Shown piece by piece: positions 1 through 5,954 of a stretch of DNA of 8,724 nt. The notes below the pieces were generated by a model. That model saw nothing but the letters and a program-made list of their open reading frames with translations, did no database searches and had not been told where the DNA came from. How positions within the stretch are numbered: the first letter of the stretch is position 1; every line of letters starts with the position of its first letter. The position numbers were made by a program, and so were the translations under genes. Source of the stretch: Methylacidiphilum caldifontis (GTDB taxonomy: Bacteria > Verrucomicrobiota > Verrucomicrobiia > Methylacidiphilales > CAMAQI01); contig CAMAQI010000090.1 in assembly GCA_945860255.1 (NCBI GenBank), positions 1 to 8,724 of the forward strand. The letters are read 5' to 3'.

Positions 1-132
1 TCGTTTCTACACCACGGGGGATCAGTGATCGGGACGGAGTCGGATTTGAGCGACTGGAGGGATCGGCTCCGTGAAGACTCCTCCGGCGAAGGCTTCGCAG
101 AGAAGTTTTGCGAGATTTTTCATCGATTATAA
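1..132 (+). CDS. C-terminal 43 residues of an unidentified protein (partial)
   Basis: The frame is open from the window edge to a TAA at 130-132, so the start lies outside the window. The tail begins SFLHHGGSVIGTESDLSDW and ends FCEIFHRL; it is hydrophilic and charged, with no membrane segment. An open stretch of this length can occur by chance, but the composition looks like a real soluble protein and no other frame here is open on this strand. The HHGGSVIGTE piece hints at an enzyme C-terminus (perhaps a glycosyltransferase), but I do not recognise the family and assign no function. Its stop lies immediately next to the stop of the minus-strand gene at 127-129, so the two genes converge tail to tail. 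An imperfect palindrome (gcgaa-ggc-ttcgc, 86-98) lies inside the frame. Confidence 0.45.
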   Translation, partial: SFLHHGGSVIGTESDLSDWRDRLREDSSGEGFAEKFCEIFHRL

Positions 133-301
133 TTGATTCCAGCGCTCAATAAGTTCTCCCAGCGATTTTGATTGAGGGCTATAGGCTTGAATTGCATATC
201 CCGTAGTGACAAAAATGAATCCTAATATCATGAAAGGAAGGGCTGTGCGTCGGAGTGCAGTTTCGAGCCAGTGACGTGTTGGGATTTTTCTGAAGCGACA
301 T
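127..301 (-). pseudogene. Small single-pass membrane protein gene, apparently frameshifted
   Basis: A minus-strand frame is open from 300 down to a TAA at 127-129. It reads RKIPTRHWLETALRRTALPF, followed by MILGFIFVTTGYAIQAY and a hydrophilic tail ending ELIERWNQL. The middle is a convincing transmembrane helix flanked by Arg residues on its N-terminal side (positive-inside). No in-frame ATG, GTG or TTG exists before the Met inside the helix (first base 231), which would give only 34 residues. An ATG at 299-301 is one frame off: removing a single A from the A5 run (T5 on the plus strand at 284-288) joins MSLQK to IPTRHWLETAL and gives a coherent protein of about 57 residues. It is therefore a recent frameshift, a sequencing error in a homopolymer, or a slippage site. 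Alternatively the true product is the 34-residue form. Function unknown. Confidence 0.45.
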
Positions 302-337
302 CAATTTTTCATAAAAGAGGTGAGATTAGATACAACA

Positions 338-382
338 GACAAATTTCTTGAAGATTTTAAATAACATGTCATATTATTTGTC
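338..382 (+). promoter_or_regulatory. Candidate autoregulatory operator of the toxin-antitoxin operon
   Basis: A perfect 7-bp inverted repeat, gacaaat (338-344) and atttgtc (376-382), brackets the promoter of the toxin-antitoxin operon. A direct repeat tgtcat (367-372 and 379-384) is spaced 12 bp apart, start to start. Phd- and VapB-type antitoxins usually repress their own operon by binding repeats over the promoter, so these are the natural candidates. The assignment is by position and symmetry only. Confidence 0.3.
348..377 (+). promoter_or_regulatory. Sigma70-type promoter of the toxin-antitoxin operon
   Basis: TTGAAG (348-353), an 18-bp spacer and TATTAT (372-377, 5 of 6 consensus bases) form a good promoter. 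Only five bases separate the -10 box from the antitoxin ATG at 383, so transcription should start at or beside the A of the ATG. No Shine-Dalgarno lies before that ATG, which fits a leaderless mRNA. Confidence 0.55.
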
Positions 383-613
383 ATGCAAATAAATGTCAGT
401 GGATTGTTGAGGGATTTTCCAAAGGCAAAAAAAGAGGCCTTACGGGGAGGTCGCGTCATTATTAAAACGCGTGAGGGGAATTTAGTCCTCATGTCGGAGC
501 ATTGTTCTGAGGAAAAAACATTGGGTTTGATGAAGGGGACTTTTCAGATGTCAGAGGAAGTTGATTTGACCTTGCCGACCACTCTTGATTCAGAGTGGAG
601 GGCGGAATGTTAA
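383..613 (+). CDS. Type II antitoxin, Phd/YefM-like, partner of VapC
   Basis: This 76-residue protein has the layout of a Phd/YefM-family antitoxin. Residues 1-40 contain LLRDFPKAKKEALRGGRVII followed by KTREGNLVLMSE, matching the family pattern of a helix, a Gly turn before two strands (VIIxxxxGxxV) and the DNA-binding dimer core. The acidic tail, residues about 56-76 (EEVDLTLPTTLDSEW), resembles the toxin-wrapping segment of such antitoxins (DLPLP-type). It would neutralise the downstream RNase and, by family precedent, repress the operon. The gene overlaps the toxin by 7 bp (607-613), which indicates translational coupling. There is no Shine-Dalgarno before the ATG, and the promoter's predicted start falls on the ATG. 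An AbrB-type VapB is a less likely alternative because the AbrB swapped-hairpin pattern is absent. Confidence 0.75.
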   Translation: MQINVSGLLRDFPKAKKEALRGGRVIIKTREGNLVLMSEHCSEEKTLGLMKGTFQMSEEVDLTLPTTLDSEWRAEC

Positions 614-996
614 GACATCTTTTGGATACCCACGCGATTCTTTGGACATTAGAAGATAATGTTCGTTTAGGCCAAGCAGCCCGCAAAATTGTGACGCAAG
701 CGGTTTCTCACGAACTCGCTATTTCTGCCATTTCTCTTTTAGAGATTTCGATGTTAATTGAGAAAGGTCGAATCCATTTAGAGATCGCTTCTTTTGATTT
801 TTTAAAAAGAATTGAAACCACTTTTACAGTGATTCCCCTCGATGCCTTGATCGCAAATGATGCGATGAAAATTCCGCTTTCTCACGGTGATCCCTTTGAT
901 CGAGTGATTGTTGCCACGGCACGGAGTCAGGGATTGTCTTTGTTGACGAAAGATCGAGCGATTACCGATTCAGGTCTCGTTCCCGTGATTTGGTAG
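607..996 (+). CDS. vapC: VapC-type PIN-domain toxin (Mg-dependent RNase)
   Basis: A 129-residue single PIN domain of the Sll0205-like type. The acidic metal site is complete: D7 in LLDTHAILW, E46 in ISLLEIS, D95/D98 in the signature HGDPFDRVIVATA, and D116 in LLTKDRAI. The family cleaves RNA, often initiator tRNA or rRNA loops, and is held inactive by its antitoxin; the target here cannot be told from sequence. I place the start at the ATG at 607 because GGAGG at 597-601 sits five bases upstream and the homologous N-terminus MLRHLLDTHAILW begins there. A GTG at 595 would add four residues. The ATG overlaps the antitoxin stop, so the pair forms one operon with the antitoxin first. All catalytic residues are present and the length is normal, so the toxin looks functional. 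Confidence 0.88.
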   Translation: MLRHLLDTHAILWTLEDNVRLGQAARKIVTQAVSHELAISAISLLEISMLIEKGRIHLEIASFDFLKRIETTFTVIPLDALIANDAMKIPLSHGDPFDRVIVATARSQGLSLLTKDRAITDSGLVPVIW

Positions 997-1075
997 GAGA
1001 CTTTTCGTTAACTTCTTTTTCTCACATTCACTTAATTCTTGCAATGAATAGCCTTAATCTTCCAATATAGAACCT

Positions 1076-1327
1076 ATGATTATTTCGATATTGGGTTTAG
1101 GAGCTCAAGAGCTGGTGCTTCTTTTTGTCGCATTTTCAATGAAAATTTTGTTCCTTGGTTTAATTTGTTGGGCTGCGATTTGTTTCTTTAAGAAAATCAA
1201 ATCGAATCTTTCTATAGGATCATCGACGGAGGAGCGACTCAAAAACCTAGATCGAATGCTTCAAAATAAAGTCATTACTTTCGAGGAGTTTCAGTTGCAA
1301 AGAAGTAAAATTATTTCTGAAATTTGA
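1076..1327 (+). CDS. Small membrane protein with C-terminal SHOCT domain
   Basis: This 83-residue protein has a hydrophobic N-terminal half, about residues 1-38 (GAQELVLLFVAFSMKILFLG, then LICWAAICFF), forming one long or two short membrane helices, then a basic FKKIK stop. Residues about 50-83 (STEERLKNLDRMLQNKVITF, then EEFQLQRSKIISEI) match the SHOCT domain: a helix, a turn of the type xGxIT, then a helix with EEF. SHOCT is a short oligomerisation or tethering module often at the end of membrane or secreted proteins; no catalytic role is implied. It lies 79 bp after vapC on the same strand. TATAGA (1066-1071) sits four bases before the ATG, but no good -35 box accompanies it and no Shine-Dalgarno is visible, so whether it has its own promoter or follows vapC is open. 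No terminator separates it from vapC. Confidence 0.7.
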   Translation: MIISILGLGAQELVLLFVAFSMKILFLGLICWAAICFFKKIKSNLSIGSSTEERLKNLDRMLQNKVITFEEFQLQRSKIISEI

Positions 1328-1429
1328 GAAAATAAACCTCTGAATTTTTTGTTCTAAATTCCTTTTTTCCTGATTTCCCTATTTAAAGATCTCTTTGTTT
1401 TTTGGTTCTATTGCAAATTGGGATAAAGC

Positions 1430-1461
1430 GCTCTGTGTGACTACACGTGAGAGCTCTTCTT
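1430..1461. terminator. Hairpin between convergent SHOCT gene and sucB, possible bidirectional terminator
   Basis: gctct (1430-1434) pairs with agagc (1450-1454), and gtgt (1435-1438) pairs with acac (1443-1446), leaving a 3-base bulge and the loop gact. On the plus strand it is followed by tcttcttt, a broken U-tract. On the minus strand, coming from sucB, it is followed only by gctttat. Its location between two converging genes suits a shared terminator, but the imperfect stem and weak tract keep confidence low. Confidence 0.35.
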
Positions 1462-1484
1462 TATAAGTATTTCACCTCTCAGGA

Positions 1485-2693
1485 TTAAAGATCCATGACG
1501 GCAATGCCCGGATTCTCAATAAACTCTTTAATCCGTACCAAGAATGTGACCGCCCCTTTGCCATCAACGACGCGATGATCATAAGAGAGGGCGAGGTACA
1601 TCATCGGACGGATTTCGACGCGACCGTTAATGGCGACGGGACGTTCCTGAATCGAGTGCATTCCTAAGATTCCACTTTGCGGAGGATTGATGATCGGGGT
1701 GGAGAGTAAGGAGCCAAAGGTTCCGCCGTTGGTAATCGTGAAGGAGCCTCCTTCCATATCCGGAAGGGTGATCTTTCCGTTGCGGGCTTTGAGCGCATAG
1801 TCACCGATCGCTTTTTCAATTCCAGCAAAGGTGAGTTGATCGGCATTCCGAATGATCGGAACCATCAACCCTTTTTCCGTCGAGACGGCAACGCCGATAT
1901 CGTAGTAATGATTTTCGACAAGCTCATCGTTTTCGATTCGTGAATTTAACGCCGGAATCTCCTTGAGTGAGGCGGTGACCGCTTTCACAAAAAAGGACAT
2001 AAATCCGAGTTTCACCCCATGTTTGGCAGTGAATCGATCTTGAATTTTAGAGCGCAGAGCCATGACCGAGGACATATCGACTTCGTTAAAAGTCGTGAGA
2101 ATCGCATTCTCCTGTTGCGCCGAGAGAAGACGTTGAGCAATTTTACGACGAATCGGAGAGAGCGGTTTGCGGCTTTGTCGGGGGCCTCCGTTCGTTGATG
2201 CAATCGGTGCAGAGGCGGCGGCGGAAGCCGGTGCTGTTGGGGCAGGGCTATGTCCGAGGACATCTCCTTTTGTGATTCGTCCCCCTTTACCCGTTCCTGA
2301 GATTTCCGCTGGATTCACTCCTTTGTCTTCGACATGGAAGCGAGCGGCAGGGGTGAGCGGAGCGCTCTCTGAAGTGGATTTCTTCTGAGGAGCGGCAGCC
2401 GGGGAGGCCACGGCAACGGATGCGGTTTGAGCAACAGCGGCACCTGCAGGGGCGGGAACAGTGGTGTCGATTTGAGCGACGACTTGACCAATTTCGATCG
2501 TGGCTCCTTGAGCGACGAGTTGTTTGAGTTGTCCTGATTTTTCAGCAAAAACTTCTGAGGTCACTTTGTCGGTTTCGACTTCAAAAAGGATCTCTCCTTC
2601 TTTGACGTACTCTCCCTCTTTCTTGTGCCATGCACCGAGAACGCCTGAGGTGATCGATTCGCCGACGGGAGGGACTTTAACTTCGAGTGACAT
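1485..2693 (-). CDS. sucB: 2-oxoglutarate dehydrogenase E2, dihydrolipoyl succinyltransferase
   Basis: This is the E2 core of the 2-oxoglutarate dehydrogenase complex. It moves the succinyl group from lipoyl-lysine to CoA in the cytoplasmic TCA cycle. Domains in the 402-residue protein: lipoyl domain 1-77 with the lipoylated K43 in ETDKVTSEV; Ala/Pro linker about 78-105; peripheral subunit-binding domain about 110-147 (PLTPAARFHVEDKG, then GKGGRITKGDVL); second Ala/Pro linker about 150-170; catalytic domain about 178-402 with the active-site motif SYDHRVVDG (H373, D377). Length and His/Asp positions closely match E. coli SucB. I start at the ATG at 2693 because MSLEVKVPPVGES is the usual N-terminus and AAGGAAA (2698-2704) lies upstream. 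A longer frame reaches an ATG at 2720, but it lacks a ribosome site and family support. It follows sucA by 48 bp in one operon. No lpd (E3) gene is in the window. Confidence 0.96.
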   Translation of the reverse strand: MSLEVKVPPVGESITSGVLGAWHKKEGEYVKEGEILFEVETDKVTSEVFAEKSGQLKQLVAQGATIEIGQVVAQIDTTVPAPAGAAVAQTASVAVASPAAAPQKKSTSESAPLTPAARFHVEDKGVNPAEISGTGKGGRITKGDVLGHSPAPTAPASAAASAPIASTNGGPRQSRKPLSPIRRKIAQRLLSAQQENAILTTFNEVDMSSVMALRSKIQDRFTAKHGVKLGFMSFFVKAVTASLKEIPALNSRIENDELVENHYYDIGVAVSTEKGLMVPIIRNADQLTFAGIEKAIGDYALKARNGKITLPDMEGGSFTITNGGTFGSLLSTPIINPPQSGILGMHSIQERPVAINGRVEIRPMMYLALSYDHRVVDGKGAVTFLVRIKEFIENPGIAVMDL

Positions 2694-2741
2694 ATCATTT
2701 CCTTTTTTCGTGATTACCAATTCAATATTAATGCGGTTTAT

Positions 2742-5564
2742 TTATTTTGAAAAAGCTTTTTGAACAAGCTCAGCTTGTTCGAGTTCATGGATACTATGAT
2801 AGCCCGTCGCAGGACTTGCCGATTCATCGCGTCCGACATAGCGGATCTCTTTTTTGAAGAGGGCACGCAAGCGCGGCTCCATAAAGAACCAAGCCCCCAT
2901 ATTGACCGGTTCTTCTTGGCACCAAATGAATTCAGTTGCCTTCGGGTGCTTTGCGACGATCGCATGGAGTTTTTCCGTGTGGAGCGGATACATCTGTTCG
3001 ACCCGAATCAGGGCAGTATCGGTGATCGCGTTTGCCTTTTGATAGTCTTGAAGATCGAAAAATACTTTTCCGGTACAAAATACAAGACGTTTGGCATTTT
3101 GAGTCACGATTGGATCGGGTAGAATTTCCTCAAATCTTCCTGTCGAGAGATCTTCAATCGTGGAGACGCATCGTTTATCGCGCAGCAGTCCTTTCGGAGT
3201 CATGATGATTAACGGTTTTTTAATTTTACGAATCGCTTGTCGTCGCAACGCATGGAAATATTGCGCCGGAGTGGAGCAATTCGTGACAAAAATATTATCC
3301 TCAGCACAGGCCTGTAGAAACCGTTCAAAGCGGGCGCTTGAATGTTCCGGTCCTTGTCCATGATAGCCGTGGGGAAGAAGAAGAACGATGTTGGATCTTG
3401 TCCCCCATTTCGTTTCTGCACTGGTCAGATATTGATCGATGATGATTTGAGCCCCGTTGATGAAATCTCCGAACTGAGCCTCCCACATGATCAGGATTTC
3501 GGGGTAATCGATCGAATATCCGTAATCGAAACCAAGAACGGCATATTCTGAAAGAGGGCTATTATAAACGCAGTAGCGCTCCTGTTTTGGCTGAATATTC
3601 ATCAGCGGGGTGTAGGAGTTACGGTTCGTTGTATCGTAAATTACGGAGTGACGCTGACTGAAGGTTCCTCGACGGCAATCTTGTCCTGAGAGACGAATCG
3701 GAATTTGTTGAACGAGAAGAGAGCCGAAAGAAAGAGCCTCCGCCATCGCCCAATCGATCGGGAGTTTTCCTTCGGTCATCTGTTTGCGTTGATCGAGCCA
3801 TTTGATCAACTTGGGATTGACGCTAAAATTTTGAGGAGGAGTGGAGATCGCAAATCCAATTTTTTGAATCGTCTCGACAGGAACCGCAGTATCCACTGGA
3901 TTGAGGAGGCCAGGGCATTGAAGCGGAGGACGAATCGCCACTTTGAAATCTTTATGGTCGGCTTTCGTTTGATTCAAAGCGACCGTGAGACGTTCTTCAA
4001 AACTCTTTTTGTAGGTTTGAACTTTTTCTTCAGAGGATTGATTCTTCTGGATCATTGCGCGAAGGAAAATTTCGCTTACCAAAGGATGTTTATCGACGCT
4101 TTGATAAAGCGTTGGCTGGGTAAAGTTCGGTTCATCCCCTTCATTGTGACCATGACGACGGTAGCAATAGAGATCGATAATGATATCTTTCTTAAAAGTC
4201 TGACGAAACTCGAGGGCAATTTCAATCGCACGAACCGCTGAGATCGGATCGTCTCCATTGACGTGAAAGATCGGTAGTCCGAACGATTTTCCTAAAGCGG
4301 TGCAATAAACAGCAGAGCGGGAATCCTCAGGGATCGTTGTAAATCCGATTTGATTATTGACGATCAGATGGATCGTTCCCCCGGTGCGATAGCCCTCCAA
4401 TTGAGACATATTAAAGGTCTCGGCAACGACTCCTTGACCAATGAAAGCGGCATCGCCATGGATTAAAATTGGAAGCACGCGGCTCCGCTGTTCCGTATCT
4501 CCGAGAAGCCGTTGCCAGGCGCGGGCTTTTCCTTCGACGACTGGATTGACCGTTTCAAGATGACTTGGATTCGGGGCGAGAGTGACGCCGACTTGCGTTC
4601 CTGAGGAGGTCACGACCGAGGAGTCATAGCCGAGGTGATATTTCACATCGCCATCGCCGACATTAGCAGGGATTGAAAAACCGGCGAACTCGGCAAAGAC
4701 CTGCTTAAAATCTTTTCCAAGAATATTCGCCATGACGTTAATCCGTCCGCGATGAGCCATTCCCATGACGAGTTGAGAGACACCGAATTTTTGACAATTC
4801 TCCAGAATCGCATCGAGCATCGGAATGAGGGTCTCTCCTCCCTCTAGAGAAAAACGTTTGAGTCCGACAAATCGAGTGTGGAGAAAGCGTTCGAGTTGTT
4901 CGGCATCAATCAAACGATTAAGGATGCGCTCTTTTTTAGCGACTGGAAGGTCGACTTGTGGGGCCTCGAGTCGATCTCGAACCCAACGACGGACTTTGAA
5001 GTCTTGGATATGCATGTACTCCGTCGCAAGATTTCCGCAGTAAGAGTCCTTTAAAATACGAAGAATCTCACGAAGTGTTCGAGGGCCTCCTCCTGCCAAG
5101 GTCATACTGTCGAAAGTGGTCTCTAAATCGGATTCCGTCAGTTTAAAATTATGAAGATCTAAATCGGGAAGTGTTGATTTATTAAATCCGAGTGGATCGA
5201 GATTTGAGATGTGGTGACCGAGCGTTCGATAGGCGAAAAGGAGATCGTGAATTTTCCCCTGTTTATAAAGAAAGTCAGCGGAGGTTCCAGGGAGGGAGGA
5301 GGAGGGAGAAGCGCTTTTTGATGAGGAGGAATGGACGGGGATCGGGGCGTTTTGACAGCCGAGGCTAAACCCCTCAAAGAAAGAGCGCCAGGTGATATCG
5401 ATCGATTCCGGGTTTGTTCTCCACTGCTCGTAGAGCTCCTCGATCAAGAGGGCATTCTCACCGCTTCCCAGTGTTCCCAAAGGGGTCGAGGTTGATTTTT
5501 CAGAGGCTTTCGCACTGAGTCGTTTCGCATCTGTGGAGGAGATATTTTGGGGCAGGATACTCAT
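2742..5564 (-). CDS. sucA: 2-oxoglutarate dehydrogenase E1, thiamine-diphosphate decarboxylase subunit
   Basis: E1 decarboxylates 2-oxoglutarate on thiamine diphosphate and transfers the succinyl group to the lipoyl arm of SucB. The 940 residues are close to E. coli SucA (933). An N-terminal segment, residues 39-66 (LLIEELYEQWRTNPESIDIT, then WRSFFEGF), matches the family's E2-binding region. It is preceded by a Ser/Thr-rich leader of about 35 residues and followed by a Ser-rich linker (79-91). Catalytic features: GMAHRGR with H271, APNPSHLE with H335, the ThDP/Mg motif GDAAFIGQG at 370-378 paired with NNQIGFT at 403-409, and RRHGHNEGDEP at 469-479. Near the C-terminus are QFGDFINGAQ and LLPHGYHGQGPEHSSARFE. 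It is complete with no missing key residue seen. The ATG at 5564 is the only start near the N-terminus. It has no Shine-Dalgarno, and a strong promoter ends 13 bases upstream, implying a very short leader. It is first in the operon with sucB. Confidence 0.97.
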   Translation of the reverse strand: MSILPQNISSTDAKRLSAKASEKSTSTPLGTLGSGENALLIEELYEQWRTNPESIDITWRSFFEGFSLGCQNAPIPVHSSSSKSASPSSSLPGTSADFLYKQGKIHDLLFAYRTLGHHISNLDPLGFNKSTLPDLDLHNFKLTESDLETTFDSMTLAGGGPRTLREILRILKDSYCGNLATEYMHIQDFKVRRWVRDRLEAPQVDLPVAKKERILNRLIDAEQLERFLHTRFVGLKRFSLEGGETLIPMLDAILENCQKFGVSQLVMGMAHRGRINVMANILGKDFKQVFAEFAGFSIPANVGDGDVKYHLGYDSSVVTSSGTQVGVTLAPNPSHLETVNPVVEGKARAWQRLLGDTEQRSRVLPILIHGDAAFIGQGVVAETFNMSQLEGYRTGGTIHLIVNNQIGFTTIPEDSRSAVYCTALGKSFGLPIFHVNGDDPISAVRAIEIALEFRQTFKKDIIIDLYCYRRHGHNEGDEPNFTQPTLYQSVDKHPLVSEIFLRAMIQKNQSSEEKVQTYKKSFEERLTVALNQTKADHKDFKVAIRPPLQCPGLLNPVDTAVPVETIQKIGFAISTPPQNFSVNPKLIKWLDQRKQMTEGKLPIDWAMAEALSFGSLLVQQIPIRLSGQDCRRGTFSQRHSVIYDTTNRNSYTPLMNIQPKQERYCVYNSPLSEYAVLGFDYGYSIDYPEILIMWEAQFGDFINGAQIIIDQYLTSAETKWGTRSNIVLLLPHGYHGQGPEHSSARFERFLQACAEDNIFVTNCSTPAQYFHALRRQAIRKIKKPLIIMTPKGLLRDKRCVSTIEDLSTGRFEEILPDPIVTQNAKRLVFCTGKVFFDLQDYQKANAITDTALIRVEQMYPLHTEKLHAIVAKHPKATEFIWCQEEPVNMGAWFFMEPRLRALFKKEIRYVGRDESASPATGYHSIHELEQAELVQKAFSK

Positions 5565-5577
5565 AAATTAGACTAAT

Positions 5578-5606
5578 AGTATCCGATTTTAAGAGGAGAA
5601 TGTCAA
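5578..5606 (-). promoter_or_regulatory. sucA-sucB promoter
   Basis: Reading the minus strand, a perfect TTGACA (5601-5606) is followed by a 17-bp spacer and GATACT (5578-5583, 4 of 6 consensus bases). A start about seven bases beyond the -10 box would fall near 5571, giving a leader of roughly seven bases before the sucA ATG at 5564. That leader is too short for a Shine-Dalgarno, and none is seen. Confidence 0.6.
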
Positions 5607-5619
5607 ACAGGAGGAGAAT
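5593..5619 (-). promoter_or_regulatory. 9-bp direct repeat straddling the sucA -35 box, candidate operator
   Basis: Minus-strand ATTCTCCTC occurs twice, at 5611-5619 and 5593-5601, with starts 18 bp apart. One copy lies just upstream of the -35 TTGACA, the other overlaps its edge and enters the spacer. Two identical half-sites placed this way are typical of a regulator of the promoter, but no regulator gene is nearby to name. Confidence 0.35.
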
Positions 5620-5673
5620 ATTTCCTAGGATCGCTCGGTTGAATTAGGATTGCTTATCATACTTCCTTTCGTC

Positions 5674-5704
5674 AAAAAAACAGCATATTCTACAAGCTGC
5701 TGTT
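5674..5704 (-). terminator. Rho-independent terminator downstream of fic and the antitoxin remnant
   Basis: On the minus strand, AACAGCA (5698-5704) pairs with TGCTGTT (5679-5685) around a 12-base loop, and the 3' arm runs into a T7 tract (about 5674-5680). It would stop transcription coming from fic before it reaches the sucA promoter. The stem is short (6-7 bp) but perfect. Confidence 0.6.
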
Positions 5705-5731
5705 AGTGTGGTGTTTATGTAAAATACAATA

Positions 5732-5749
5732 AATTCATTGAATTCATTG
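5732..5749. repeat. Tandem 9-bp duplication
   Basis: aattcattg occurs twice in a row (5732-5740, 5741-5749). A near-inverted copy (caataaatt, just before and overlapping) adds partial dyad symmetry around cattg. It lies in the AT-rich gap between the fic-side genes and the terminator. It could be a binding site or simple AT-rich slippage. Confidence 0.35.
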
Positions 5750-5763
5750 TTATATTATAAATT

Positions 5764-5798
5764 TTCATCTTAATAAAAGAGAACAGTGATAAGATGAA
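5764..5798. repeat. 9-bp inverted repeat in AT-rich intergenic DNA
   Basis: ttcatctta (5764-5772) and taagatgaa (5790-5798) are perfect complements around a 17-base spacer. There is no clear T-tract and the stem is AT-rich, so it is a weak terminator at best. A protein-binding dyad is equally possible. Confidence 0.3.
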
Positions 5799-5834
5799 TC
5801 AAAATCATTAAAAATCAAAGGGCTAAAAGTTCTT

Positions 5835-5954
5835 TTATGCTGCTTTGCGAATTGTTTTTGGATGAGGAGAGTTCCCCTCTGGCTCTAGAATTACATGAAC
5901 ACGGGCATGAAGTGCTTTGGCGGCCCGTCGAAGCATACTCAAAGAGTGTCCCTC
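5835..5954 (-). pseudogene. C-terminal remnant of an XRE-type (HigA-like) antitoxin
   Basis: In a different minus-strand frame from fic, and overlapping its last 16 bases, the sequence reads EGHSLSMLRRAAKALHAR, then VHVILEPEGN and a basic tail ending TIRKAA before a TAA at 5835-5837. The pattern S-L-x-x-L-R-R-A-A-x-A-L-x-A-R-V-x-V-x-L-E-P is what follows the helix-turn-helix in many small XRE antitoxins: the last helix of the fold plus one strand. About 60 N-terminal residues, including the recognition helix, are missing; fic sequence sits in their place. Starting at the only ATG (5936) it would encode 33 residues. I read it as the stump of an antitoxin cut by a deletion or by arrival of fic. 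The antisense frame here looks faintly like a DUF5615 N-terminus but extends antisense through fic. The family call rests on pattern memory only. Confidence 0.45.

Noticed and set aside
80..102. Palindrome-like gcgaaggcttcgc near the left edge as a copy of the repeat near 7940-8036
   Set aside because: It shares only a short GCGAAG-type core with the right-hand repeats; the alignment breaks after a few bases, and it sits inside an open coding frame.
1386..1403. Possible terminator after the SHOCT gene (aaag-atct-cttt followed by gtttttt)
   Set aside because: The stem is only four A/T-rich pairs, which is too weak; the hairpin at 1430-1461 is the better candidate.
2694..2720. Upstream ATG extending SucB by nine residues
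   Set aside because: The lipoyl domain normally starts near MSLEVKVPP, and the AAGGAAA site serves the ATG at 2693.
2760..3122. Plus-strand 120-residue frame
   Set aside because: Antisense to the 3' end of sucA, whose reading frame is strongly conserved. No independent support.
3705..4241. Plus-strand 178-residue frame
   Set aside because: Fully antisense to the conserved interior of sucA, with no recognisable domain, no promoter and no ribosome site.
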